32,664 nucleotides of DNA, taken from positions 1 through 32,664 of the forward strand of contig VXNP01000048.1 of assembly GCA_009840525.1 (NCBI GenBank). The letters are read 5' to 3'. Each line of letters opens with the position of its first letter. The first letter of the stretch is position 1. The notes under the pieces are model-generated. The model was given only the letters and a program-made list of their open reading frames with translations, searched no databases and had not been told where the DNA came from. Both the position numbers and the translations under genes were made by a program. The DNA comes from Gammaproteobacteria bacterium. GTDB taxonomy: Bacteria > Gemmatimonadota > Gemmatimonadetes > Longimicrobiales > Gaopeijiaceae. This document shows, in pieces, positions 5,620 to 14,500 of this stretch.

Positions 5620-6738
5620 ATGACCCCGCGCCGCTTGGCACCAGCGGCTCCCGCACTGCTCGCGCTCGCGTCTGGCTGCGTGTCTGACCCGGCGCGAGTG
5701 GACGAGACGGTGGGAGTGTCGGTTCGGGAGGCGGAGGTTGGGGATACGTCGTCTGCGGGCTGGACGTGGGAGAAGGAGCCGTACCGGATCGAAGTCGAGT
5801 ACAGGTACGAGGATTGGCCGGGCGAGCGCGTCCGGCGCATCATCGAGGAGTCGGCGGATGCGTGGCAGCGCATCTTGGCGGACACGTACCTGGGGCCGTC
5901 CGAGTGCGAGCCGTACCTGAACGGACTCGTCGTCGAAATCGCGCTCGTGCAGGATGTCCTGCTCCTGCCGACCGGGCTCGGCGTCGCGCAGGTCGTGTGT
6001 CCGCCGATCCGGCCCGGTCGCGGGCTCGGCTGGAACGAGCTGCCGCGCCATAGCCGCGTCGGGCTCCAGCCCGACATCGCCGACAAGATCGAGCAATGGT
6101 CGGAGGCGTTCGTACGCGCCATCGTCGTGCACGAGTTCGGACACGCGCTCGGTCTAGGCCCGGTAACCGACCCGGCCATGTATCCGCCGCCCGACAGCCT
6201 GATCGGCGGCGAGCGCGTGTACCGCTACGAGTGCGAGTACGCGGTCCCGTCAGGCGAGATCCGGCGCATGGTGCCGTGGGGCTTCAACGAGCGCGACTTC
6301 CCCGCCGCCGTCGCCGACTACGAACGGCTCGACGGGCTGACCGAGGGCTTCGTGCCCGGCGGGCGCGAGGGGCACACGCACCCGAGCCTCGGCGGCATCA
6401 TGGGCACGAGCCCGCAGTTCTCTAGCAACGTGCGCATGAAGCGCGAGCCGCAGCCGACGAGCGTCAGCGCGGCGCTGCTCGCGGGCATCGGCTACAGCGT
6501 TGACACGACCGGCGTGCTCGACACGCGCATCATCCCGAACCCGTTCGGCGACACCGGCTGGCAGGCCGCTTGGCGCATCGCCAGAAACGCCGAGCGCGAG
6601 AACTCATACTGCGGACACTTCGCTTGGGACGACCCCGACTTCGACCCCTATGTCGGCGGCATCATCAGGACCGTGCCCCATCCAAACCCCGCAATCGGAC
6701 ACGTCAACGTCGTCGCCCAACTCATACGCAACTGGTGA
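5620..6738 (+). CDS. Leishmanolysin-like (M8-type) zinc metallopeptidase lipoprotein, transposon cargo
   Basis: 372 aa. The N-terminus (RRLAPAAPALLALASGC) is a lipoprotein signal with lipobox Cys20, so export and membrane anchoring are expected. The catalytic motif VVHEFGHALGLG places zinc ligands H171 and H175 and the base E172. The usual metzincin third His is absent at +6, as in M8 peptidases, where it comes after an insertion: H252 or H254 in GHTHPSLGGIMG, followed by Met261 as a likely Met-turn. SVSAALLAGIGYSVD matches the conserved C-terminal part of that family. Ribosome-binding site AGGAGA. The protein is clearly related to residues about 360-560 of the chromosomal lipoprotein at 21767-23674, but lacks its Ig-like region. 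Substrate unknown. A second lipoprotein gene follows after 37 bp. Confidence 0.82.
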   Translation: MTPRRLAPAAPALLALASGCVSDPARVDETVGVSVREAEVGDTSSAGWTWEKEPYRIEVEYRYEDWPGERVRRIIEESADAWQRILADTYLGPSECEPYLNGLVVEIALVQDVLLLPTGLGVAQVVCPPIRPGRGLGWNELPRHSRVGLQPDIADKIEQWSEAFVRAIVVHEFGHALGLGPVTDPAMYPPPDSLIGGERVYRYECEYAVPSGEIRRMVPWGFNERDFPAAVADYERLDGLTEGFVPGGREGHTHPSLGGIMGTSPQFSSNVRMKREPQPTSVSAALLAGIGYSVDTTGVLDTRIIPNPFGDTGWQAAWRIARNAERENSYCGHFAWDDPDFDPYVGGIIRTVPHPNPAIGHVNVVAQLIRNW

Positions 6739-6775
6739 GAACACACCCTCGCAAGAATTTACGGAGAAAACAGCC

Positions 6776-7174
6776 ATGCGTTTCACCGCCCTCGCTTCCA
6801 TCGTTCTCGCCGCTTGCTTCATCCCCTCGCCGTCACAAGAAGCCGAGACAGCACCCGCCGCACAGCCATCCGACAACTGCGATGTGCTGCGAAGCGTGTT
6901 CATGCTGGCTTCGCTCAAGAGCGGCCAGAGCCTCACTCGCTCGGAGGTTTGGAACGCATCACCGCTCTACGCGGGCGTGGAGAACAGCGATGACCCCGAG
7001 TTTCTCCAGGAAGCGATAGACCAGATCGACGAGCGATTGGCCGATCTCACGAGGTCCGAGGACCTGCTCATTTCGGTCAACGATGCCTATACGGAATCGT
7101 GCCCGGAGGAAGCCAAGCTCGTGCATGAAATCATGCGAGAGGTCGTGGTTGACACATCCGCGCCATCCCGGTAG
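6776..7174 (+). CDS. Small lipoprotein, unknown function, partner of the M8 peptidase gene
   Basis: 132 aa from the ATG at 6776, which is preceded by ACGGAG. MRFTALASIVLAACF is a lipoprotein signal with lipobox LAAC (Cys14). The mature part is helical and acidic (DQIDERLADLTRSEDL), with Cys residues in DNCDVL and ESCPEE that could form a disulfide. No known domain is visible. The 37-bp gap to the peptidase gene and shared export suggest joint transcription and possibly a partner, inhibitor or activator role; that is inference from position only. Confidence 0.72.
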   Translation: MRFTALASIVLAACFIPSPSQEAETAPAAQPSDNCDVLRSVFMLASLKSGQSLTRSEVWNASPLYAGVENSDDPEFLQEAIDQIDERLADLTRSEDLLISVNDAYTESCPEEAKLVHEIMREVVVDTSAPSR

Positions 7175-7194
7175 CGTGTTTCCACTCACATGCG

Positions 7195-7356
7195 TTAGGC
7201 CGTCATCCCGACTCCGCTACGCCATGCCCGCCGCAGCTTGGTGAGCAACATGTCGTGCTTCCGAATCGGCGCACTCTTGGCTTCAGCGCGTTGCCGGTCC
7301 TTTCGGCACCGTGGGGGGCTTGCCGTACTCTCGCAGGGCTGGTAGTATTCAGACAT
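7195..7356 (-). CDS. Small basic protein beside the transposase, unknown function
   Basis: 53 aa starting MSEYYQPCESTASPPRCRK and ending in AWRSGVGMTA. AAAGGGG lies six bases upstream of the ATG. The middle (RQRAEAKSAPIRKHDMLL) is rich in Arg and Lys, suggesting nucleic-acid binding. It is convergent with the small lipoprotein gene, with a 20-bp gap, and downstream of the transposase on the same strand. The frame is too short for confident assignment, but start, site and composition agree. No family recognised. Confidence 0.5.
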   Translation of the reverse strand: MSEYYQPCESTASPPRCRKDRQRAEAKSAPIRKHDMLLTKLRRAWRSGVGMTA

Positions 7357-7368
7357 AATGGCCCCTTT

Positions 7369-7385
7369 CCCGCCTCGCTAGCGGG
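7369..7385. other. Short hairpin in the leader of the 53-aa gene
   Basis: CCCGC (7369-7373) and GCGGG (7381-7385) can pair. On the minus strand it lies just upstream of the ribosome-binding site of the gene at 7195-7356; on the plus strand it is followed by GGGCTTGTTGTT. It may add to the terminator that follows on the plus strand. Confidence 0.35.
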
Positions 7386-7398
7386 GGCTTGTTGTTCG

Positions 7399-7437
7399 GA
7401 GACCCGACGGTTGCCGCCGTCGGGTCTCACCGTTTTT
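7399..7437 (+). terminator. Intrinsic terminator
   Basis: A 12-bp perfect stem, GAGACCCGACGG (7399-7410) and CCGTCGGGTCTC (7417-7428), has a six-base loop and is followed by ACCGTTTTT on the plus strand. It would stop rightward transcripts of the lipoprotein pair before the transposase gene. The stem could also act on leftward transcripts, but no U-tract follows there. Confidence 0.78.
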
Positions 7438-7475
7438 GCTGTCTCCTGAATCTAACCTGCTGGCGTGATTCGACG

Positions 7476-8465
7476 CTAGCGCGCCATCGCCGACCGCCCG
7501 TTGTCGGCGATCAGGTCCCGGTACATGAGCCGCTGCCCGACCATCGCCGCGACCACGTGCTGCATCTGCGCGAGCGTGTCCATCTCGCGCACGTTCTGAC
7601 GGCCCGCCATCATGTTGATGTAGGCCTGAAGGTGCTTCGGGCTCAGGCGATGGTAGACGCCCTTGTGGGAGCGCTTGAGCATGCTCCAGAAGGATTCCAC
7701 GCCGTTCGTGTGGATCGTCTCGCCAGCCAGGTAGCGGACGTATTCCTGCGCGCTGTGCTTGACCGACTTGCGCTCGTTCGGGAGCCCCTTGTACGCGCTG
7801 GTGTCATCCGTGTAGACCTTGGTATCGTCCTTCACATGCCCCTGCACGAAGCCCTGTAGCGTCTTGCTGTCCGTCGAATCGACGACCTTTGCGGCAACCT
7901 TCTTCGTGACGCGATCCTTGATCCCGACAACCGCCGTCTTGCCGACCGGGCCGCGACCAGCCTTCAGCTTCTTCTTCTCATGCTTGTTCTTCTCGAGCCC
8001 GCCCACGTAGGTCTCGTCAACCTCAACCGGGCCATCGAAGACGAGCTTGACGCCGTTGAACGCATGGCGGATGCGGTGGAGCATGAACCACGCGGAGGCC
8101 TGCCGGATGCCGAGATCGCGGTGCAGCTTCATGCTCGACACGCCCTTCAGGTTCGTCAGCTCGAGGTAGATCGCCCAGCCCCAAAGCCGGAGCGGGAGCT
8201 TCGATGCGCCCATCGCCGTGTTCGTGCGGAGGGAGAAGTACTGCTTGCAATCGCGGCAGCGATACGGCATCGGCTTCGCATTCCTGACGCGGTAGGCGTC
8301 CAGGCTCCCGCACTTCAGGCACGCGATCTCGCCGTCGGGCCAGAGCCACGCCTCAAACCACTTGATCGCCTTCGCTTCCGTGGCGAACATGTTCGCGATC
8401 TCCGGCATCGAGATGCCCTTCCGATGCGCCTTGCCCGGTCCCTTGACCTTGGCTACCTTCTCCAT
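7476..8465 (-). CDS. IS1595/ISXO2-type transposase
   Basis: 329 aa. It cuts and joins the transposon ends. The ATG at 8465 is chosen because GGGGAG lies upstream; a GTG at 8513 would add 16 residues. The N-terminal zinc ribbon has C49-x2-C52 and C70-x2-C73 (CLKCGS, CRDCKQYF). The DDE-type core has D150 in VEVDETYVGG, D220 or D221 in VYTDDTSAYKG and HTNGVESFW, in which E257 (or N254) supplies the third catalytic position. These are the landmarks of ISXO2-like enzymes. The frame is open and full length, so the enzyme is probably active. It reads away from the right inverted repeat, about 55 bp inside it. Confidence 0.95.
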   Translation of the reverse strand: MEKVAKVKGPGKAHRKGISMPEIANMFATEAKAIKWFEAWLWPDGEIACLKCGSLDAYRVRNAKPMPYRCRDCKQYFSLRTNTAMGASKLPLRLWGWAIYLELTNLKGVSSMKLHRDLGIRQASAWFMLHRIRHAFNGVKLVFDGPVEVDETYVGGLEKNKHEKKKLKAGRGPVGKTAVVGIKDRVTKKVAAKVVDSTDSKTLQGFVQGHVKDDTKVYTDDTSAYKGLPNERKSVKHSAQEYVRYLAGETIHTNGVESFWSMLKRSHKGVYHRLSPKHLQAYINMMAGRQNVREMDTLAQMQHVVAAMVGQRLMYRDLIADNGRSAMAR

Positions 8466-8519
8466 GTCGTTCTCCCCGTTGACTTTCCCGTACATGAAAT
8501 CTAACGGGATCACCGGGGA

Positions 8520-8544
8520 AAATCAAGCTAGGCGTATAATTCCC
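8520..8544 (-). repeat. Right terminal inverted repeat of the transposon
   Basis: Exact reverse complement of 2175-2199, over 25 bp; the next base inward differs. It is the right transposase-recognition end and may include or adjoin the transposase promoter. Confidence 0.93.
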
Positions 8545-8552
8545 GTCGGTTA
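8545..8552. repeat. Right target-site duplication (GTCGGTTA)
   Basis: Identical to 2167-2174 and directly outside the right inverted repeat. It is followed by the rest of the interrupted 23-bp repeat unit (to 8566) and the beginning of another (8567). Confidence 0.92.
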
Positions 8553-8641
8553 GGCACGCGTCCATGTGTCGGTTGGCCGGCCTTGTGGAGGCCGCGGGTT
8601 GAGCCTTTCCAAGCCTTCCAGGGGGCGGTTATCGTCGGGCG

Positions 8642-10144
8642 ATGGTCGACTTCCGCAAGCTCAACCGCCCGCCCACCGGCGATCCCGACGTTCCTGCGCA
8701 TACTGTCCGGATATCGAAGTTGTCCCAGACTCTCGCCGTAGCCGCGACGCAGCTCAGCCTCATGTGGCGCGAGCGGCGCTTGCTCTGGCTCGCGCTCTCG
8801 GTCCTGCTCCTCGCCGGCGCTTCGGTCGCCACGAACGCGGCTCGTCTGTCCTCCCAGGCCGAGGAGCGACGCGCCGTCGCCGAGGAGGAGGCTTTGCTCT
8901 GGGACAGCCAGGGCGTGATCGATCCTCACGACGCCGCCCATGTGGGCCGCGCAGTGCCCGCACCGGTGCGGTCGCTGGCCGCCTTCGATCCGGGACTGTC
9001 CGACTTCGTCGGTACATCGGTGTTCATCGAGGCCCACGCGCAGAACCCGGCCCGGCACAGGCCGATCGAGGGAGGCGCCGCCCTCAGCCGCTTTGGCGGA
9101 TTCTCGGCGGCCTGGACGCTGCAGATCGTCGCGCCCCTGCTCATCATTCTCGCCGGCTTCGCCACCATGTCCGGCGCAGTCGCCCGGGAACGGCTTCGCC
9201 AGGAACTCGCCGCCGGGGCCTCGGCCTCGGTGCTGGTCGGCGGACGACTGGTCGCCTTGGCAGTAGCGGCAGGGCTGCTGGCGCTCGTGATGATCGGCGT
9301 GAGCCTTCCGGCGATATTCCTGCAGGGCGTGAGCGAGACCGAGGTGGCGGGGCTTGCGGCCATCGGCGGCGCCTATGCGCTCTACCTGCTGATGTTCTGC
9401 GCCTTCACCGTTGCCGCCTCGGGCCTGTTCGCTTCAGCGCGGGCGTCGCTGGTCGTCCTGCTTGGCTTCTGGGCGGTATCGACCCTGCTCGTGCCGCGTG
9501 TCGCGCCCGCTGTGGCCGAGAGCCTGGAGCCCACGCCCTCCGCCCCCGCGTTCAGAGCGGCCGTCACCGAGGAGGCGGAGAATGGCGTCGACGGTCACGA
9601 TCCCGCCGACGAGCGGCTGAATGCCATCAGGGACGAGCTATTGGCGCGCTATCAGGTCGGCGATGTCGAGGATCTGCCGGTCAACTTCCGAGGCGTCTCG
9701 CTGGAGTTTGCCGAGGAGAACTCCACTGAGACCTACAACCGGCATTTCGAGCAGCTCTATGCCGTATATCACCGGCAGGAGGTCGTGCAGCGCGCATTCG
9801 CCGTCATCTCGCCGGCCGTGGCCCTGCAACCCTGGTCGCGCGCCTTTGCCGGCACCGATTTCCGAGCCCACCTGGCCTACCTGCGCGGCGTCGAGGACTA
9901 TCGTTACCGGCTGATTCAGACACTGAACCACGAGGTTGCGGCCAACAAGCCGCCGCCCGGCGAGCGATACCACCTCGCCGATATTGCGACCATCACGCGT
10001 GATGTCGTCTATGAGCCGCGCACGGAGCGCCCGTCCGAGCTTGCGCGGGCGCAGGCGCCCAACTTGGCAATCCTGCTGGTCTGGACCGTGCTTGCCATCG
10101 GCCTGGCTGCCGCCTCGGCCCTGCGTCTGGGCCGCCGTTCGTGA
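8642..10144 (+). CDS. ABC-2-type permease, DUF3526-like, first of a pair
   Basis: 500 aa membrane protein. A first membrane segment lies near residues 48-66 (LLWLALSVLLLAGASVAT). A long non-membrane part follows, then about five more segments (for example LQIVAPLLIILAGFATMSG, LVALAVAAGLLALVMIGVSL) and a last one near the C-terminus (LAILLVWTVLAIGLAAASAL). The MSGAVARERLRQELAAG turn is typical of ABC-2 permeases, and the large extracytoplasmic part between the first two segments fits DUF3526 proteins. It probably forms a transporter with the next gene; the substrate is unknown. The gene overlaps its partner by four bases (GTGA). The start is uncertain: the first 25 residues before the hydrophobic region look little like family members. 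Confidence 0.82.
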   Translation: MVDFRKLNRPPTGDPDVPAHTVRISKLSQTLAVAATQLSLMWRERRLLWLALSVLLLAGASVATNAARLSSQAEERRAVAEEEALLWDSQGVIDPHDAAHVGRAVPAPVRSLAAFDPGLSDFVGTSVFIEAHAQNPARHRPIEGGAALSRFGGFSAAWTLQIVAPLLIILAGFATMSGAVARERLRQELAAGASASVLVGGRLVALAVAAGLLALVMIGVSLPAIFLQGVSETEVAGLAAIGGAYALYLLMFCAFTVAASGLFASARASLVVLLGFWAVSTLLVPRVAPAVAESLEPTPSAPAFRAAVTEEAENGVDGHDPADERLNAIRDELLARYQVGDVEDLPVNFRGVSLEFAEENSTETYNRHFEQLYAVYHRQEVVQRAFAVISPAVALQPWSRAFAGTDFRAHLAYLRGVEDYRYRLIQTLNHEVAANKPPPGERYHLADIATITRDVVYEPRTERPSELARAQAPNLAILLVWTVLAIGLAAASALRLGRRS

Positions 10145-11505
10145 CCAGCCTCGCCATCGCGAGCTATGAGGTCCGCCGCCTTCTTCGCGACCGCGCCCTG
10201 CCGGCGCTGCTGATTCTGCTGTCGGGGTTGAGCGTCTATGCGGCATGGAATGGCGCCGACTGGGTCAAGGAGCGCGAAGCGGCCATCGGTCTGATCAGGG
10301 CGGGGGACCAGGCGTCGCTGGCAGACGGTCGCCGGTTCGTCGTCGAGTCCTACCCATCGGTGATCCTGCCGATAACGCAGCCCGTGCTGCCGCCCACAGC
10401 GATGGCGGCGGTATCGGTCGGTCAGGCGGATGCCTACCCTTTTACTGCCGAAACCTTTCCGCTGGGTGACTACACGTATCTCTTCAGGCGCGTGTGGGCG
10501 GATATCGGCAGTCCGACCGTGCGCGCCGCAGGCCGATTCGACCTGGCCTTTGTTGTGGTATTCCTGCTGCCGCTGGTCATCCTCGCCACCACCTTTGACC
10601 TGTGGTCGCGCGAGCGCGAGCGCGGCGTCGCCGCGATGGTACTGTCACAGCCCGTCGCCGTCGGGCCGCTGATCGCCGCGAAGGCGCTGGCGCGCGGCTT
10701 GGTGGTGCTGCTCCCCTCGACGGCCATCATCCTCGCTGTCGCCGCCTGGGCAGGGGCACGAGAGCCGATCGGCCTCACGGCGCTGGCGCTGGCGGTGCTG
10801 GCCTATGGCGGCTTCTGGCTGGCGGTTGCAGCGATCATCAGCCTCGTTGCCGGACGCTCGACCGAAGCGGCGATCGCCGCCGGCGCCGTCTGGCTGCTGG
10901 TCGTGGTCATGGCGCCGTCGCTGACGTTGGCAGCCGTTGATCTGGCCGCACCGCCACCATCGGAGATGCGGTTCGCCACCGACCTGAAGGCCCGAATCAC
11001 CGAGATTACCGAGCGCCAGCGCCTCCATCGCGAGGCCAATCCGACGCCGGTACGAGTGCCGGCGCCCACGATTCCCGACAGGCTGCGTGGCGTCTACGCC
11101 GACCGCGTCGCCCTCGACCGCGAAGTTGCGCCGATGATCGCGGCACATCACCAGGCGAGGGACGCGCGGCGTCGACTGCTCGACACGGTGCGATTCTTCC
11201 TGCCGTCAGTTGCCATTCAGGATGCGCTCGACCGCATCGCGGGCTCGGATGCCGATCGCGCGCTCGCCTTCGAGAACCAGGCGCGCGCGGCCCAATCGGA
11301 ACTGCGGCTCATATACAAGGGCTATCTGGATCGCGATGCCCTGGTAACGCTAACCGAATACGACAACATGCCGGGCTTCCGGTTTCGCGAGTCGGGCAGA
11401 GCCTTCCAGTCGGGCGTACTGGCAGACCTCGCGGCGCTGGTCGCCGCCACCCTTCTCATTCTGGTGACCGCCTGGGCCCTGCGCGGCCAGGCAGCGGCCC
11501 TCTAA
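10141..11505 (+). CDS. ABC-2-type permease, DUF3526-like, second of a pair
   Basis: 454 aa from GTG, overlapping the previous stop, so translation is probably coupled. Same plan as its partner: a first membrane segment (LPALLILLSGLSVYAAW), a long soluble loop, then FDLAFVVVFLLPLVILATTFDLWSRERERG (given as two halves: helix and RERERG turn), further helices, a second soluble region (residues about 270-410) and a final helix (ALVAATLLILVTAWAL). The two are diverged copies forming a likely heterodimer. ABC-2 permeases need an ATP-binding subunit, which is not in the window; see findings. It ends 47 bp before the convergent Asp-box protein gene. Confidence 0.82.
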   Translation: MTSLAIASYEVRRLLRDRALPALLILLSGLSVYAAWNGADWVKEREAAIGLIRAGDQASLADGRRFVVESYPSVILPITQPVLPPTAMAAVSVGQADAYPFTAETFPLGDYTYLFRRVWADIGSPTVRAAGRFDLAFVVVFLLPLVILATTFDLWSRERERGVAAMVLSQPVAVGPLIAAKALARGLVVLLPSTAIILAVAAWAGAREPIGLTALALAVLAYGGFWLAVAAIISLVAGRSTEAAIAAGAVWLLVVVMAPSLTLAAVDLAAPPPSEMRFATDLKARITEITERQRLHREANPTPVRVPAPTIPDRLRGVYADRVALDREVAPMIAAHHQARDARRRLLDTVRFFLPSVAIQDALDRIAGSDADRALAFENQARAAQSELRLIYKGYLDRDALVTLTEYDNMPGFRFRESGRAFQSGVLADLAALVAATLLILVTAWALRGQAAAL

Positions 11506-11531
11506 GCGACTTCCAGGGCTGCCGTCGACGT

Positions 11532-11549
11532 CCCACTGACTTCCGTGGG
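11532..11549. terminator. Weak hairpin between convergent genes
   Basis: CCCAC (11532-11536) and GTGGG (11545-11549) can pair in the 47-bp gap between convergent genes. There is no U-tract, so it is only a possible bidirectional stop signal. Confidence 0.25.
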
Positions 11550-11552
11550 TTG

Positions 11553-14500
11553 CTACCTCCCCGGCATCTCCACGGCATCCCCCGCATCCGGCCGCACTCC
11601 CGCCGCGTAGAGCTGCGCGTTCAGCGCGGGCACCCGCGTCTCGATCAGCGCGTTCAGCTCGGGGACCGTCTCGCCCATCACCTCCCAGGCGTGGTCGACC
11701 TGCCACATGTGGTCTTCGGTCGGATGCGTCGATGACTGCTGGATGGCTCTGGCCACGCCTGCGTTCTGGCGGGCCTCCGACACGTCGTCCTCGATCTCCT
11801 CCAGCGCTTCGCGGATGGCCGCCAGCTCCTCCTCGATGCCCTCGGGGGGATCGTCGGCGCCGTCGATGAGTTCCTCGGCGTCGTCAAGCTGGCCCTCCAG
11901 GCGGCTGATGGCCTGGGTCGCCTTGTGGATCGGCACGGCGAGCCGGTGCAGGCTCATCAGTGCGTCCTGGCGGGCCGCGCGGTCGGCCATGGTCATGGGG
12001 CGCCGCGGGTCGGCCTGGACTTCGATCGTTGACGAGAACATCTCGCCGCCGACGTCCATGCTCACCGTGTAGACTCCGGGAAGCGCGACCGGTCCCTGGG
12101 GCGTGCCGCCTCCGAAGAATCCGCCACCTCCCCCGCCCTGCTGGCCATCGGCCTCGTAGGGAGCGTCGAAGCGCCAGTCCCAAACGACCTCGTTGATGCC
12201 GGGCTCGCTCGGAGCCTCGAGGGTGCGCACGTGGTTGCCTTGGGCATCTGTGATGGTCAGGGCGAAGGCCGCTTCCTCGTCGTCATCCGAAGCCTGTCCC
12301 GAATCCGCATCCGAGCGCCCGGCACCGTCACCGCCGTCATCCGCGTCCTGTCCCGAATCCCCATCCCCGGACCCATTGCCGTTCCCGTTCCCTCCTTCCT
12401 CGTCGTCCTCAGCCGCCATCGGTGCTTCCCACTCGTCGCGCAGGTAATACCGGATGAGCGACCCGCGCGGAGGATTGGGGGCCGAGTACGTTGCTCCCTG
12501 GAAGGGCCAGTCGCCCCGCTCCGCCCACATGATCGTCGGCCGCGCCTCCGGGAACACCCGACCCGCCTCGGCGAGCATCGTCTCGGACAGATTTTCCAGC
12601 GGGGTCACGTCGGCCAGGATGTAGAACGAGCGGCCGTGGGTGCCCACCAGCAGGTCGTTGTCGCGCGGGTGCACGAGGATGTCGTCGACCGGCACCGTCG
12701 GCAGGTTGTTCTTGAGCTGGACCCACTCCCCGCCCCGGTCCACCGACACGAACACGCCCGTCTCGTTGCCCGCGAAGAGCAGGTTGGGGGCGCGGTGATG
12801 CTCGGTTACGACGTTCACCGACCAGCCGTCCGGCAGACCGTTCGTGATGCGCGACCAGTTCTGCCCGTAATCCTCGCTCACGTACACGTAGGCCGCGTAG
12901 TCGGAGTTGCGGTGCCCGTCGAAACTTGCATAGACGCGCCCCTCGACGTGGTGCGAAGGCTCGACCCGGCTCACGTAGGTGCGCTCGGGCAGCCCGGGAA
13001 TCCGGTCGGCCACGTTGGTCCAGGTCGCGCCGTCGTCGCGGCTCACCTGCAGGTTGCCGTCGTCGGTGCCCACGTAGAGCAGCCCCGGCGCGAGTTCCGA
13101 TTCCGCGAAGCTGGTGATGTTGCCGTACGTCGAGATGCCGTCGTTCACCGACATCTGCGGCTCCGACCCGAGGACGCCCATGATTTCGAGCTCCTCGCGG
13201 TCGATCTGCTTCGTGAGATCGACGCCCCCGACTTCCTCCCACGACATGCCGTAGTCCCGCGAGCGCATGAGAAAGTTGGCCCCCAGGTAGACTGTCGCCG
13301 GATCGTGGGGTGAGAGCTGCAGCGGCGAGTTCCAGTTGTAGCGGTAGGTCTTGGCGGTGTCGCCGTTCTCGCGCGGGCCGGTGATGGGCCGCATGGGAAT
13401 CTTCTCGCCGGTGTTCAGGTCGTACCGGTTCATGTTCCCGTGCTGCGACTCGGCGTAGACGATGGTCGAGTCGGTGGGATCGACGATCGCAAAGAAGCCG
13501 TCCCCGTACGCCACCTCGTACCAGTCCTCATGGCGGATGCCGTGGAACGAGCGGGTGTTCGAGGGCCCGCACCAGGCGTCGTTGTCCTGCAGCCCCCCGC
13601 ACACGAAGTACGGATCGCGCATGTCGTGGCCGATGGCGTAGAACTGCCCGAGCGGCAGGTTGTCGAACATGCGCCAGTGTCCGGTGCCGTCCCAGCTCGC
13701 GGACACGCCGCCGTCGCTTCCCAGAATCAGGTGGTCGGGGTCGGCGGGGTTGATCCAGAGGTCGTGATGATCGACGTGCACCTGGGTGGCGCCGTCGCTG
13801 CGGAAGGTGCGCCCGCCGTCGTCCGACACCATGAGGGGGCTTCCGAGCACGTAGATGCGGTCCACGTTCGTCGGGTCGATGCGTACGTGGGAATAGTACA
13901 TCGGGCGCGGGTTGGTGTCCGACATCTTCTCCCAGGTGTTGCCGCGGTCGAGCGAACGGAAAAGGCCGCTCCGGGACGGCCCTCCGCCCCCTCCGAAGCC
14001 CTGCCCCGGACTCCGCGGCTCGGCCTCGATCAGCGCGTAGACGATGTTCCCGTCCCCGCGGAAAACATCCACCCCGATGCGTCCCTTGTCGCCATCGGGG
14101 AGTCCCTCGGTCAGTTCCGTCCAGGTGTCGCCCCCGTCCAGGGTGCGGTAGAGGCCGCTCCCGGGACCGCCCCCGTTGAAGCCCCAGCCCGTGCGCCGCC
14201 GCTGGTACATCCCCGCGAAAACGGTGTTGGGGTCGCTCGGGTCCATCGCCATGTCGATGGCGCCGGTGTCCTCATCGATGTAGAGGACCTTCTCCCAGCT
14301 CTCGCCCCCGTCCTGCGTCCGGAAGACCCCGCGCTCCTCGTTGGGTCCCCACAGATCCCCGACCGCCGCGACGTACACGACATCCGGGTTGCGCGGATGG
14401 ATGAGGATGCGCCCGACGTGCTTGCTCCCCTCGAGCCCCATGTGCTGCCACGTCCTGCCTCCGTCGACCGATTTGTACACGCCGTTGCCCCAGCCCGACG

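Larger units (their letters stand above)
2175..8544. mobile_element. IS1595/ISXO2-type unit transposon with cargo, about 6.4 kb, complete
   Basis: The element is bounded by a perfect 25-bp inverted repeat starting GGGAATTATACG at 2175-2199 and 8520-8544. An exact 8-bp direct repeat flanks it. Its only transposase is the ISXO2-like gene at 7476-8465, beside the right end. Everything between is cargo: a leftward cluster of small genes and a tRNA-like gene (about 2406-5362), a rightward pair of lipoprotein genes (5620-7174) and a 53-aa gene (7195-7356). Perfect ends, a perfect duplication and an open transposase frame suggest recent insertion. IS1595-family elements are known to carry passenger genes, but I do not recognise this cargo set. 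Confidence 0.93.

Noticed and set aside
2175-8544. CRISPR array or further cas genes near the Cas2-like gene
   Set aside because: No regularly spaced direct repeats and no Cas1-like or effector frame were seen.
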